DNA of 64,000 bases from NCBI RefSeq assembly GCF_001718315.1, contig NZ_CP013362.1:806001-870000 (forward strand). The letters are read 5' to 3'. The notes beneath the pieces are model-generated. The model was not told where the DNA came from and made no database searches. It saw only the letters and a list, made by a program, of their open reading frames with translations. Both the position numbers and the translations under genes were made by a program. The stretch comes from Burkholderia diffusa (lineage in GTDB: Bacteria; Pseudomonadota; Gammaproteobacteria; Burkholderiales; Burkholderiaceae). The first letter of the stretch is position 1; the number at the start of each line of letters is the position of its first letter. This document shows, piece by piece, positions 9,181-17,696 of this stretch.

Positions 9181-10395
9181 TCAAGCCGCCGCGCCGCTCC
9201 CCGCGACCCGCGCCTGCCGCTGGTACAGCATCATCGACAGCGCGACGCCCGCCGCGGCGGCCACCGCCGCGAACAGGAACACCTGCGGATAGCCGAACTC
9301 ACCGGCCACATAGCCGGCGAGCGGGCCCGTGATGCCGAGCGACAGGTCGAGGAACACCGAATACGCGGACAGTGCCGCGCCGCGGCTCGCCGGCGGCACG
9401 AGCGCGACGGCCTCGACGCCGAGCGCCGGGAAGATCAGCGCGAAGCCGAAGCCGGTCAGTGCGGCGCCGACGAGCGCGACGTGCGGTACGGGCGCGAGCC
9501 ACAGCAGCACGAGGCCCGAGCATTCGAACGCGAACGACACGATCGCGACGCGGAAGCCGCCGTAAGTCTTGATCGTGTTCGCGAACAGCAGGCGCGCGCC
9601 GATGAACAGCGTGCCGAACACGGTCAGCGACAGTGCGGCGTTCGGCCAGTGGCGCGCCGCGTAGTACAGCGTGACGAAGGTGGCGATCGAACCGAAGCCG
9701 GCGGAGCCGAGCGCGAGACCGAGGCCGTGCGGCAGCACGCGCGTAAACACGCTCGCATACGACATGCGTTCGCCATGCACGAGCGGCACGGCATCGATCA
9801 GGCGTGCGAGATAGAAACCGCTCGCGGCGAGCGCGATCACGATCACGCCGATCAGCGCCGGATTCAGCGTATGCGCGATCGCGACGCCGACCGGTGCGCC
9901 GAGCGCGAGCGCGCCGTAGGTCGCGATGCCGTTCCACGAGATCACCTTCGCGTTGTGCGCGACGCCGACCCGTCCGATGCCCCACAGGATCGCGCCGGTG
10001 CCGCACAGGCTCTCGCCGATGCCGAGCACGAGCCGACTCGCGACCAGCAGCACGAGGCTCGCGACCGGCCAGTGGGCCAGCAGCAGCGCGACGAGCAGCA
10101 GCACGCCCGACACGCCGCAGCCGATCAGCCCGCGCAGCACCGTCTGCTTCGGCCCGAGCGTATCGGCGAAGCGCCCCGCGAGCGGGCGCGACGCAAGCGT
10201 CGCGAAATACTGGACGCTGATCGCACCGCCCGCGACGATCGCGGAAAAACCGAGGTCGTCGTGGACGAAGCCCGGGAGCACGGCGAGCGGCAGGCCGATG
10301 GTCAGGTAGCAGATGAACGTGAAGCAGACGACGGACACGATTTGCAGCGTGACGGCAACGCCGCTGCGCGGCGGTGTGGCGGAATCGGTTGACAT
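9181..10395 (-). CDS. MFS transporter, YfcJ/YhhS (UPF0226) type
   Basis: A 404-residue inner-membrane carrier with twelve helices. The sequence [20 protein letters not shown] at the first helix, [20 protein letters not shown] for the basic A-motif loop, and [20 protein letters not shown] are typical of the YhhS/YfcJ subgroup. Members are proton-driven exporters; resistance or arabinose export has been reported for relatives, but the substrate here is unknown. The start is ATG at 10395. It is divergent from xdhA across a 349-base spacer. Confidence 0.85.
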   Translation of the reverse strand: MSTDSATPPRSGVAVTLQIVSVVCFTFICYLTIGLPLAVLPGFVHDDLGFSAIVAGGAISVQYFATLASRPLAGRFADTLGPKQTVLRGLIGCGVSGVLLLVALLLAHWPVASLVLLVASRLVLGIGESLCGTGAILWGIGRVGVAHNAKVISWNGIATYGALALGAPVGVAIAHTLNPALIGVIVIALAASGFYLARLIDAVPLVHGERMSYASVFTRVLPHGLGLALGSAGFGSIATFVTLYYAARHWPNAALSLTVFGTLFIGARLLFANTIKTYGGFRVAIVSFAFECSGLVLLWLAPVPHVALVGAALTGFGFALIFPALGVEAVALVPPASRGAALSAYSVFLDLSLGITGPLAGYVAGEFGYPQVFLFAAVAAAAGVALSMMLYQRQARVAGSGAAA

Positions 10396-10744
10396 GGGGT
10401 CGGAACGAATGGGCGAAACGGAGAGGAAAGCGACGAAAAACGGAATCGGGATTTTCCCATGGAACCGGTTTTCCCGCAGGTACCATTTAGTTAATCGTGA
10501 CCCGTTTTCGGTGCCGAAGAATGGCTGACGGAACGGTGCAGGCTGGCCTGGAACCCGGATGGGGCAACGCGCGCGACGCCCGCCGGGTGGCCCCGGCGCC
10601 CATATCGCGGCAGTTATATGGGCCGCATGCGTGATGGGCTATGGGTTGCGGAATTTGATGGTGATAGCGTGCAAACTGTCAGAGAAACGTCGGTCGAGCG
10701 CCCCGCGCAGGCCGCCTTGCCCCCACTTGAAGAACGATAGAGAC
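10396..10744. other. 349-base divergent control region between MFS gene and xdhABC
   Basis: This spacer separates two divergent start codons (10395 and 10745) and must hold the promoter of the xdh operon. An A+T-richer patch lies at about 10425-10510, with the small palindrome AACCGGTT. I cannot identify a specific operator or riboswitch in it. Confidence 0.4.
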
Positions 10745-12331
10745 ATGAGTGAGCCGATCCGCTTCTACCATCGTCACGCGGTCCGCGAAGTCAGCGGCGC
10801 GGACGTCACCCGCACCGTGCTGCAGTATCTGCGCGAGGACGCGCACTGCACGGGCACCAAGGAAGGTTGCGCGGAAGGCGACTGCGGCGCGTGCACGGTC
10901 GTCGTCGGCGAGCTGACCGACGCGGGCACCGTCGCGTTCAAGGCCGTCAACGCGTGCATCCAGTTCCTGCCGACGCTCGACGGCAAGGCGCTGCTGACGG
11001 TGGAAGACCTGCGCCAGCCGGACGGTTCGCTGCACCCGGTTCAGCAGGCGATGGTCGATTGCCATGGCTCGCAATGCGGGTTCTGCACGCCCGGTTTCGT
11101 GATGTCGATGTGGGCGCTGTACGAGAAGCATGGCCACGAAGGCTGCGGCAGCGCGTGCGCGAAGGCGAAGGATGTGCCGACGCGCACCGAGATCGCCGAT
11201 GCGCTGACGGGCAACCTGTGCCGCTGCACCGGCTACCGGCCGATCGTCGATGCAGCCGTGCGGATGTTCGATGCGACCGGCGAAGGCGCGACCGGCGACG
11301 GTGCGCCCGCGCATTGCGCACCGGTCGACACGGCCGCGCTGGCCCGTACGCTCGCATCGCTCGAGCGTGACGGCACGTTCGACTACACGACGCCCGACGG
11401 CGCGCGCTTCGCGGCGCCGCGCACGCTCGACGCGCTGGCTGCGCTGAGGGCCGAGCGTCCCGCCGCGCGGATCCTCGCCGGCAGCACCGACATCGGCCTG
11501 TGGGTCACCAAGCAGATGCGCCGCCTGGACGACGTGATCTACGTCGGCCAGATCGCCGAACTGCAGCGCGTCGTGCACGGCGACGACTGGATCGAGATCG
11601 GCGCGGGCGTGACGGTCGAGAACGCGTATGCGGCGCTCGCCGGCACGTATCCGGAACTGACCGAAATGTGGAAGCGCTTCGCGTCGCTGCCGATCCGCAA
11701 CGCGGGGACGCTCGGCGGCAACGTCGCGAACGGCTCGCCGATCGGCGACTCGATGCCTGGCCTGATCGCGCTCGGTGCACGCGTCGTGCTGCGCGGCGGC
11801 GACACGGTGCGCGAGTTGCCGCTCGAGGCGCTCTACACCGGCTACCAGCAAAAGGACATGGCGCCGCACGAATTCGTCGTCGGCCTGAAGGTGCCGACCC
11901 GCACCGGCGCGCGCGCGAAGCTGCAGTTCCGCACGTACAAGTTGTCGAAGCGGTTCGACTCCGACATTTCGGCGGTGTGCGCGGCGTTCGCATTCATCGC
12001 GGACGGCGAGCTGATCCGCGAGCCGCGCATCGCATTCGGCGGGATGGCCGCAACGCCGAAGCGCGCGACGCATGCCGAAAGCCTGCTCGATGGCGCGCAA
12101 TGGCACGAAGCCACCGCGCAGGCCGCGATGCAGGCGCTCGAGCGCGACTACCAGCCGCTCACCGACATGCGTGCGACGAGCGCGTATCGCCTCGATACCG
12201 CGAAGAACCTGATGTACCGATTCTGGCTGGAGACGCGTCCGCACGACCCGCTGCCGCCGCAAGCGTTGAACGTGCGTGAAGTGGCCGCCGAAGCCGGCGC
12301 CGACGTTGCCGATTCGCCGGCGCGCGTCTGA
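10745..12331 (+). CDS. xdhA: Xanthine dehydrogenase small subunit XdhA (2Fe-2S and FAD)
   Basis: A 528-residue subunit of the molybdenum hydroxylase that oxidises hypoxanthine and xanthine to urate in the cytoplasm. The N-terminal plant-type ferredoxin domain has CTGTKEGCAEGDCGAC around residues 37-55. The second 2Fe-2S domain has CGFCTPGF and LCRCTGYRPI (about 112-170). The FAD domain includes ILAGSTDIGLWVTKQ (about 245) and LPIRNAGTLGGNVANGSPIG, with a CO-dehydrogenase-flavoprotein-like C-terminal domain after about 400. The start is ATG 10745; the frame also opens earlier, but without family sequence. xdhB follows after 18 bases, so the genes are one operon. Confidence 0.95.
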   Translation: MSEPIRFYHRHAVREVSGADVTRTVLQYLREDAHCTGTKEGCAEGDCGACTVVVGELTDAGTVAFKAVNACIQFLPTLDGKALLTVEDLRQPDGSLHPVQQAMVDCHGSQCGFCTPGFVMSMWALYEKHGHEGCGSACAKAKDVPTRTEIADALTGNLCRCTGYRPIVDAAVRMFDATGEGATGDGAPAHCAPVDTAALARTLASLERDGTFDYTTPDGARFAAPRTLDALAALRAERPAARILAGSTDIGLWVTKQMRRLDDVIYVGQIAELQRVVHGDDWIEIGAGVTVENAYAALAGTYPELTEMWKRFASLPIRNAGTLGGNVANGSPIGDSMPGLIALGARVVLRGGDTVRELPLEALYTGYQQKDMAPHEFVVGLKVPTRTGARAKLQFRTYKLSKRFDSDISAVCAAFAFIADGELIREPRIAFGGMAATPKRATHAESLLDGAQWHEATAQAAMQALERDYQPLTDMRATSAYRLDTAKNLMYRFWLETRPHDPLPPQALNVREVAAEAGADVADSPARV

Positions 12332-12349
12332 AGACGGAGAACACCGAAC

Positions 12350-14713
12350 ATGAACCAGCAAGCAGAACCGTTCCTGAACACCCTCGACCCGCAGGCCGAC
12401 GCCGCGCAGGTGCACGTGTCGCGTGCGCACGAATCGGCCCACCTGCACGTCAGCGGGCGCGCGACCTACACCGACGACATCCCGCTCGTCGCGGGCACGC
12501 TGCACGCGGCGCTCGGGTTGTCCGCGAAGCCGCACGCGAAGATCGTGTCGATGAACTTCGACGCGGTGCGCGCGACGCCCGGCGTGGTCGCCGTCTTCAC
12601 CGCCGACGACATCCCCGGCGTGAACGACTGCGGCCCGATCATCCACGACGACCCGGTGCTCGCGAAGGGCATCGTGCAGTTCGTCGGCCAGCCGATGTTC
12701 ATCGTCGTCGCGACGTCGCACGAAATCGCGAGGCTCGCCGCGCGCCGCGCGCAGGTCGACTACGAGGAACTCCCCGCGATCCTGACCGCGCAGGATGCGC
12801 GCAAGGCCGAGACCTACGTGATCCCGCCGCTGAGGCTCGCGCGCGGCGACGCGGCCGCGCGGCTGGCCGCCGCGCCGCATCGCGAGTCGGGCGAGATGAC
12901 GCTCGGCGGCCAGGAGCAGTTCTACCTGGAAGGGCAGATCGCCTACGCGGTGCCGAAGGACGACGACGGCATGCACGTGTACTGCTCGACGCAGCACCCG
13001 AGCGAGATGCAGCATCTGGTCGCGCACGTGCTCGGCGTCGCGTCGCACAACGTGCTGGTCGAATGCCGCCGGATGGGCGGCGGGTTCGGCGGCAAGGAAT
13101 CGCAGTCGGGCCTGTTCGCATGCTGCGCCGCGCTCGCCGCGTGGAAGCTGCTGTGCCCGGTGAAGCTGCGCCCGGACCGCGACGACGACATGATGATCAC
13201 CGGCAAGCGGCATGACTTCCACTACCGCTTCGACGTCGGCTACGACGACGACGGCCGCCTCGACGGCGTCGCGCTCGACATGACGTCGCGTTGCGGCTTC
13301 TCGGCGGACCTGTCGGGCCCGGTGATGACGCGCGCGGTGTGCCACTTCGACAACGCTTACTGGCTCGGCGACGTGGACATCGCAGGCTACTGCGGCAAGA
13401 CCAACACGCAGTCGAACACCGCGTTCCGCGGTTTCGGCGGCCCGCAGGGCGCATTCGCGATCGAGTACATCCTCGACGACATCGCGCGCTCGCTCGGCCG
13501 CGATCCGCTCGACGTGCGCTACGCGAACCTGTACGGCAAGACCGAGCGCAACGTCACGCCTTACGGGCAGACAGTCGAGGACAACGTGCTGCACGAACTG
13601 CTCGGCGAACTCGAGACGACGAGCGACTACCGCGCACGGCGCGCTGGCGTGCGCGAATTCAACGCACGCAACACGGTGCTGAAGAAGGGCATCGCGCTCA
13701 CGCCGGTGAAGTTCGGCATCGCGTTCAACGTCACGCACTTCAACCAGGCCGGCGCGCTGGTGCACATCTACACCGACGGCTCGGTGCTCGTGAACCACGG
13801 CGGCACGGAGATGGGGCAGGGGCTCAACACGAAGGTCGCGCAGGTCGTCGCGCATGAGCTCGGCATCCGCTTCGGCCGGATCCGCGTGACGGCGACCGAC
13901 ACGAGCAAGGTCGCGAACACGTCCGCGACGGCCGCGTCGACGGGCTCCGACCTGAACGGCAAGGCCGCGCAGGACGCGGCGCGCCAGCTGCGCGAGCGCC
14001 TCGCGGCGTTCGCGGCGAAGCAGTTCGGCGACGGCAAGGTCGACGCGGCCGACGTGAAGTTCGCCAACGACTTCGTGTGGATCGGCGGCGCGAGCGTGCC
14101 GTTCGGCGAGGTGATCGCGAAGGCGTATCTCGCGCGCGTGCAGCTGTGGTCCGACGGTTTCTACGCGACGCCGAAACTGTACTGGGATCAGTCGAAGCTG
14201 CAGGGTCGGCCGTTCTACTACTACTCGTACGGCGCGGCCGTGTCGGAAGTCGTGATCGACACGCTGACAGGCGAGATGCGCACGCTGCGCGTCGACGCGC
14301 TGCACGATGTCGGCGCGTCGCTGAACCCGGCACTCGACATCGGCCAGGTCGAAGGCGCGTTCATCCAGGGGATGGGCTGGCTCACGACCGAGGAGCTGTG
14401 GTGGAACGCGGGCGGCAAGCTGATGACGCACGCGCCGTCCACGTACAAGATTCCGACCGTCAACGACACGCCGCCCGAGTTCAACGTGCGGCTGTTCCAG
14501 AATCGCAACGTCGAGGACAGCATCCATCGGTCGAAGGCCGTCGGCGAGCCGCCGTTGTTGCTACCGTTCTCGGTGTTCTTCGCGGTGCGCGACGCGATTG
14601 CCGCGGTCGGCGATTACCGGGTGAATCCGCCGCTCGACGCACCGGCCACCGGCGAGTCGATCCTGCGTGCGGTGAATGCGGTGCGCGCGGCGAGCGCCGC
14701 GCGGGCAGGCTGA
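12350..14713 (+). CDS. xdhB: Xanthine dehydrogenase large subunit XdhB (molybdopterin)
   Basis: A 787-residue molybdenum-cofactor subunit, the normal length for the bacterial split enzyme. It shows the substrate-side segments GQEQFYLEGQIAYA and RRMGGGFGGKESQS, the Mo-ligand region TAFRGFGGPQGAF, and near the C-terminus VEGAFIQGMGWLTTEEL and KAVGEPPLLL. The Glu in that last segment is the catalytic base of the family. It pairs with XdhA in a heterotetramer. The next gene, xdhC, begins one base after the stop, so expression is tightly coupled. Confidence 0.95.
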   Translation: MNQQAEPFLNTLDPQADAAQVHVSRAHESAHLHVSGRATYTDDIPLVAGTLHAALGLSAKPHAKIVSMNFDAVRATPGVVAVFTADDIPGVNDCGPIIHDDPVLAKGIVQFVGQPMFIVVATSHEIARLAARRAQVDYEELPAILTAQDARKAETYVIPPLRLARGDAAARLAAAPHRESGEMTLGGQEQFYLEGQIAYAVPKDDDGMHVYCSTQHPSEMQHLVAHVLGVASHNVLVECRRMGGGFGGKESQSGLFACCAALAAWKLLCPVKLRPDRDDDMMITGKRHDFHYRFDVGYDDDGRLDGVALDMTSRCGFSADLSGPVMTRAVCHFDNAYWLGDVDIAGYCGKTNTQSNTAFRGFGGPQGAFAIEYILDDIARSLGRDPLDVRYANLYGKTERNVTPYGQTVEDNVLHELLGELETTSDYRARRAGVREFNARNTVLKKGIALTPVKFGIAFNVTHFNQAGALVHIYTDGSVLVNHGGTEMGQGLNTKVAQVVAHELGIRFGRIRVTATDTSKVANTSATAASTGSDLNGKAAQDAARQLRERLAAFAAKQFGDGKVDAADVKFANDFVWIGGASVPFGEVIAKAYLARVQLWSDGFYATPKLYWDQSKLQGRPFYYYSYGAAVSEVVIDTLTGEMRTLRVDALHDVGASLNPALDIGQVEGAFIQGMGWLTTEELWWNAGGKLMTHAPSTYKIPTVNDTPPEFNVRLFQNRNVEDSIHRSKAVGEPPLLLPFSVFFAVRDAIAAVGDYRVNPPLDAPATGESILRAVNAVRAASAARAG

Positions 14714-14714
14714 C

Positions 14715-15392
14715 ATGAAGCCGCTCCCAGGCTCGCCGCGCTCGCTGCATGCCACGTCGCATGCGAGCGCCGCCGGTTGCGACGGCGCATGCGGCAACGC
14801 GCCGTCGCCGATGCAGCCGTTCGCGCCAGGCACAGGCATGCGCCCCCGCGCGAGCGCGGCGCAGCCGCCGATGCACATCGTGCTGTTCGGGGCGGGGCAC
14901 GTCGGTCATGCGCTTGTCACGCTGCTCGGCGCACTGCCGTGTGTCGTGCAGTGGGTGGATACGCGCGACGAGCTGTTCCCGGACGAATGTCCGCCGAACG
15001 TGCAGCCGGAGCCGACCGACACGCCGGAGGCCGTGGTGGACGCGGCGCCGCCCGGCGCGTACTTCCTCGTGATGACGCACAACCACGCGCTCGATTTCTC
15101 GCTCGCCGCGCAGATCATGCGGCGGCGCGACTTCGCGTATTTCGGGATGATCGGTTCGCGCACCAAGCGCGTGAAGTTCGAGCGCCGGCTCGCGGCTCGC
15201 GGCGTCGATCCGGCGCGGCTCACGGAGATGGTGTGCCCGATCGGCATCGCGGGCATCGTCGACAAGGCGCCCGGCGCGATTGCGGTGGCCGTCTGCGCGG
15301 AACTGCTGCAGGCGCGCTCGGGCATGCCGGTGGCCGATACGAAGGCGGCCGCGGCGGGACGCATGCGCGGCGAAGCGAGCTGCGTGCGATAA
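14715..15392 (+). CDS. xdhC: XdhC-family molybdenum cofactor insertion protein, short form lacking the usual N-terminal domain
   Basis: A 225-residue protein. From about residue 53 it shows the XdhC C-terminal Rossmann domain (PPMHIVLFGAGHVGHALVTL), then DTPEAVVDAAPPGAYFLVMT, HNHALDFSLA, GMIGSRTKRVKFERRL and CPIGIAGI. XdhC binds molybdenum cofactor, promotes its sulfuration and hands it to XdhB. Family members I know are about 300-350 residues with an N-terminal XdhC/CoxI domain (a G-x-C-C motif region). Here residues 1-52 are a short Ala/Pro/Ser/Gly-rich stretch with two Cys and no such domain. There is no room for it, because the xdhB stop is at 14713. The ATG at 14715 is the only start that couples to xdhB. 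Either an in-frame deletion or a natural short form. Confidence 0.8.
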   Translation: MKPLPGSPRSLHATSHASAAGCDGACGNAPSPMQPFAPGTGMRPRASAAQPPMHIVLFGAGHVGHALVTLLGALPCVVQWVDTRDELFPDECPPNVQPEPTDTPEAVVDAAPPGAYFLVMTHNHALDFSLAAQIMRRRDFAYFGMIGSRTKRVKFERRLAARGVDPARLTEMVCPIGIAGIVDKAPGAIAVAVCAELLQARSGMPVADTKAAAAGRMRGEASCVR

Positions 15393-15483
15393 GAGTCGGC
15401 ACGCGCGACGCACGTCCGCCCGCTTTGACCTACACTGCGCGGATCGCGCGGCATCGGGCCGCGCGTCTTTTCGTGCACGCCCC

Positions 15484-15885
15484 ATGTCCGATCCCCAGGC
15501 TTATTTCGACGCACTCGATACCAGTCTCGCCGACATCGAACGCTGGCTGTCCGGCGCCGATACTTCACCTGCGGCGCTCGATGCGCTGATCGCCCCTTTT
15601 TCCGCCGATTTCACGATGATCATGACCGACGGCCGCGCGCTCGACCGGGACGGCACGCATGCGCTGTTCGCGACGCTCGGCGGCGCGAAGCCGGGGCTGC
15701 GCATCGCGCTGTCGGACATCCGCGTGATCGCGGCCGATGCATCGCATGCGGTGCTCACCTATCTCGAGGCGCAGCATGCGGCGTCGGGCGAACTGCCGGC
15801 GCGTCGCGCGACCGCCGTGTTCGCGCGCGACGCGGCAGGCATCGTGCGCTGGACCCATCTGCAGGAAACCTTCTGCACGGCCTGA
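15484..15885 (+). CDS. SnoaL/DUF4440-like small protein
   Basis: A 133-residue protein starting MSDPQAYFDALDTSLADIE. It has the pattern of an NTF2-like cone fold: a helical N-terminus, then DFTMIMTDGRALDRDGTHAL, a beta strand series (LSDIRVIAADASHAVLTYLE) and ending in RWTHLQETFC. Members of this fold are often small enzymes or ligand-binding proteins, and no function can be assigned. It lies 91 bases after xdhC on the same strand and could be read from the xdh transcript, but no link to purine catabolism is visible. It converges with the LysR gene that follows. Confidence 0.7.
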   Translation: MSDPQAYFDALDTSLADIERWLSGADTSPAALDALIAPFSADFTMIMTDGRALDRDGTHALFATLGGAKPGLRIALSDIRVIAADASHAVLTYLEAQHAASGELPARRATAVFARDAAGIVRWTHLQETFCTA

Positions 15886-15934
15886 GCAGCGACGCTGCGT
15901 CGTAGCCGCAGCGCGCGGGCAACGTCGCGCGACG

Positions 15935-16882
15935 TCAGCGCTTGCGGCCGCGTGCGGCCGTCAGCTCGTCGGACACGCTCTGCATCAGCGCGCACAGCCA
16001 CGCGATGTCGGTCGGGCGATCGGGGTGCGGGTGCGTGAGCAGGTAGCTCTTGATGCGCGGGAACGGCACGGGCGGCGTGACGACCACGAGCGGCAGCAAC
16101 TGCGCATAGTGCGTCGCGAAGCGGCGCGTCGTCGTGAAGATCAGGTCGGTCTGCAGCAGCACCTGCGGCACGATTCCGAAGTACGGCAGCGTCGTCACGA
16201 TCCGTCGCTCGAGACGGGCGCGTGCGAGGCCGATCTCGATCGCGTTGCGTTTGTCTCCGGTGTACGGCGTCGGCGCGACGTGCGCGGCCGACGCGTACGC
16301 TTCGCGCGTGAGCGGCTCGCGCGCGAGCGGATGCGCATCGCGCATCAGGCACACGATCGTGTCGGAGAACAGGTCCTGGCGCGCGAACTGCGGGTCGGGT
16401 TTCGGCCAGTTGCCGATCACGAGATCGAGCGCGCCCGATTCGAGCGCCTCTGCGTGATCGAGCGCGGGGTTCAGCGAGTCGATTTCCAGATGAGCGTGCG
16501 GCGCCGCGTCGCGAAAGCGCTCGATCAGCGTCGGCATGAAGAAATCGTTCAGGTAGTCGGGCGCGGCGACGCGGAACGTGCGCCGCGCTGACGAAGGGTC
16601 GAAGTCGCCATGCGGCGTCGCGATGAAGTCGACCTCGCGCAGCGCGCGCGACGCGGCGCCGAGCAGCGAAGCGCCATACTCGGTCGGCACCATCCCGGAC
16701 TTGCCGCGCACGAGAATCGGGTCGTTCAACGTCTCGCGCAGCTTGCGCAGCGCGGTGCTGATCGCGGGCTGGGTCTGGTTCAGCCGCAGCGCGGCCTGCG
16801 TGACGCTGCGCTCGAGCAGCAGCGTGCGCAATACGCGCACGAGCCAGATATCGAGCGAGGCGGTACGGTCGTCGTCTTCCAT
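15935..16882 (-). CDS. LysR-family transcriptional regulator (NodD/LeuO-like subgroup)
   Basis: A 315-residue LysR protein with the N-terminal helix-turn-helix SVTQAALRLNQTQPAISTAL and then LRKLRETLNDPILVRGKSGM. That last segment is typical of the subgroup that includes NodD, LeuO and PcpR-like regulators. The effector domain follows with RTFRVAAPDYLNDFF. The start is taken at ATG 16882 (MEDDDRTASLDIWLVRVLRT); an upstream extension to 16930 lacks support. The HCCA-isomerase-like gene lies just upstream on the same strand and is a possible target. Confidence 0.87.
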   Translation of the reverse strand: MEDDDRTASLDIWLVRVLRTLLLERSVTQAALRLNQTQPAISTALRKLRETLNDPILVRGKSGMVPTEYGASLLGAASRALREVDFIATPHGDFDPSSARRTFRVAAPDYLNDFFMPTLIERFRDAAPHAHLEIDSLNPALDHAEALESGALDLVIGNWPKPDPQFARQDLFSDTIVCLMRDAHPLAREPLTREAYASAAHVAPTPYTGDKRNAIEIGLARARLERRIVTTLPYFGIVPQVLLQTDLIFTTTRRFATHYAQLLPLVVVTPPVPFPRIKSYLLTHPHPDRPTDIAWLCALMQSVSDELTAARGRKR

Positions 16883-16951
16883 CGGTGCGCGGTGTTTCGG
16901 GAGAAGCGTAACCTTACCGCAGCCACGCATCGCGGTGCGTGATACCGGCCA

Positions 16952-17590
16952 TCACGCACGCCCCTTCGGCAGCGTGCTGATCCGCTTGACCTCCCGCGAC
17001 TCGAGCCAGTTCGGCGTGCGCGCGCAATACAGCACCATCGGCAGCGCGTCCTCGCCCCAGAACAGCTGCTGGTTCATCCAGAACGTCGGTACGCCGAACA
17101 CGCCGAGCGCGATCGCGTCGTCGGTGTTGCGGCGCAACTGCGCGCTGGTCTCCTCGAATTCGATCAGCTCGTCGCCGTGCCCGACGCCGACGCGCTCGCA
17201 CAGCGCGGCGAACCCGTCCGGCGTCGACGGGTCGTTGCCGTCGTGCCAGATGAAGCGGAACATTTCCAGCACGGTCGCGATGTCGGCGCGCAGCGCGATC
17301 GCGAGCCGCAGCACCTTGTCGGAGTCGAACGGATGCACGGGCGGCATCTTGAAGCGGATGCCGAGCTGTTCGGCGCGAAACAGCGCATGACGGTACGTGA
17401 ACACGCGCTTGGCCGGCACGTCGGCGCTCGAGCGCTGTCCCCAGTGGCGCTGCAGGTCGGGCAGCGACACGGCGACGGGGTCGAACGGCACGTCCGGCCA
17501 CTTGTCATGCTGTTCGAGCAGCAGATAGGAGAACGGCGACACGAAGTCGAAGAACCAGGCAGGCTGGGCAGTGTCGAGGCCGGTTGTCAT
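16952..17590 (-). CDS. 2-hydroxychromene-2-carboxylate isomerase-like protein (DsbA/GST-kappa fold)
   Basis: A 212-residue cytoplasmic thioredoxin-fold protein. The start has WFFDFVSPFSYL, where the Ser in the SPFSY motif is the glutathione-contacting residue of HCCA isomerases and kappa-class GSTs. The later segments GVFGVPTFWMNQQLFWGED (cis-Pro loop) and the C-terminal LFWGEDALPMVL also match. HCCA isomerase acts in naphthalene-type aromatic degradation with glutathione. No aromatic-ring genes are nearby, so its substrate is probably a different one. ATG at 17590. Confidence 0.83.
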   Translation of the reverse strand: MTTGLDTAQPAWFFDFVSPFSYLLLEQHDKWPDVPFDPVAVSLPDLQRHWGQRSSADVPAKRVFTYRHALFRAEQLGIRFKMPPVHPFDSDKVLRLAIALRADIATVLEMFRFIWHDGNDPSTPDGFAALCERVGVGHGDELIEFEETSAQLRRNTDDAIALGVFGVPTFWMNQQLFWGEDALPMVLYCARTPNWLESREVKRISTLPKGRA

Positions 17591-17696
17591 GGCGATCTCC
17601 AGAGAATGGGGCGTGTGCGCCTCGCGGCGGCCTTCATGTTACGCGCGGCGCGCGGATGCGGCCGCGCGGATGCAGAAATGATCGCGGATCGGCCGC

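Noticed and set aside
10679..14527. Very long minus-strand open frame opposite xdhA and xdhB
   Set aside because: It is a shadow of strong GC-rich codon bias: the product is an Arg/His/Glu-rich string without domains, while the plus strand encodes complete XdhA and XdhB with all motifs.
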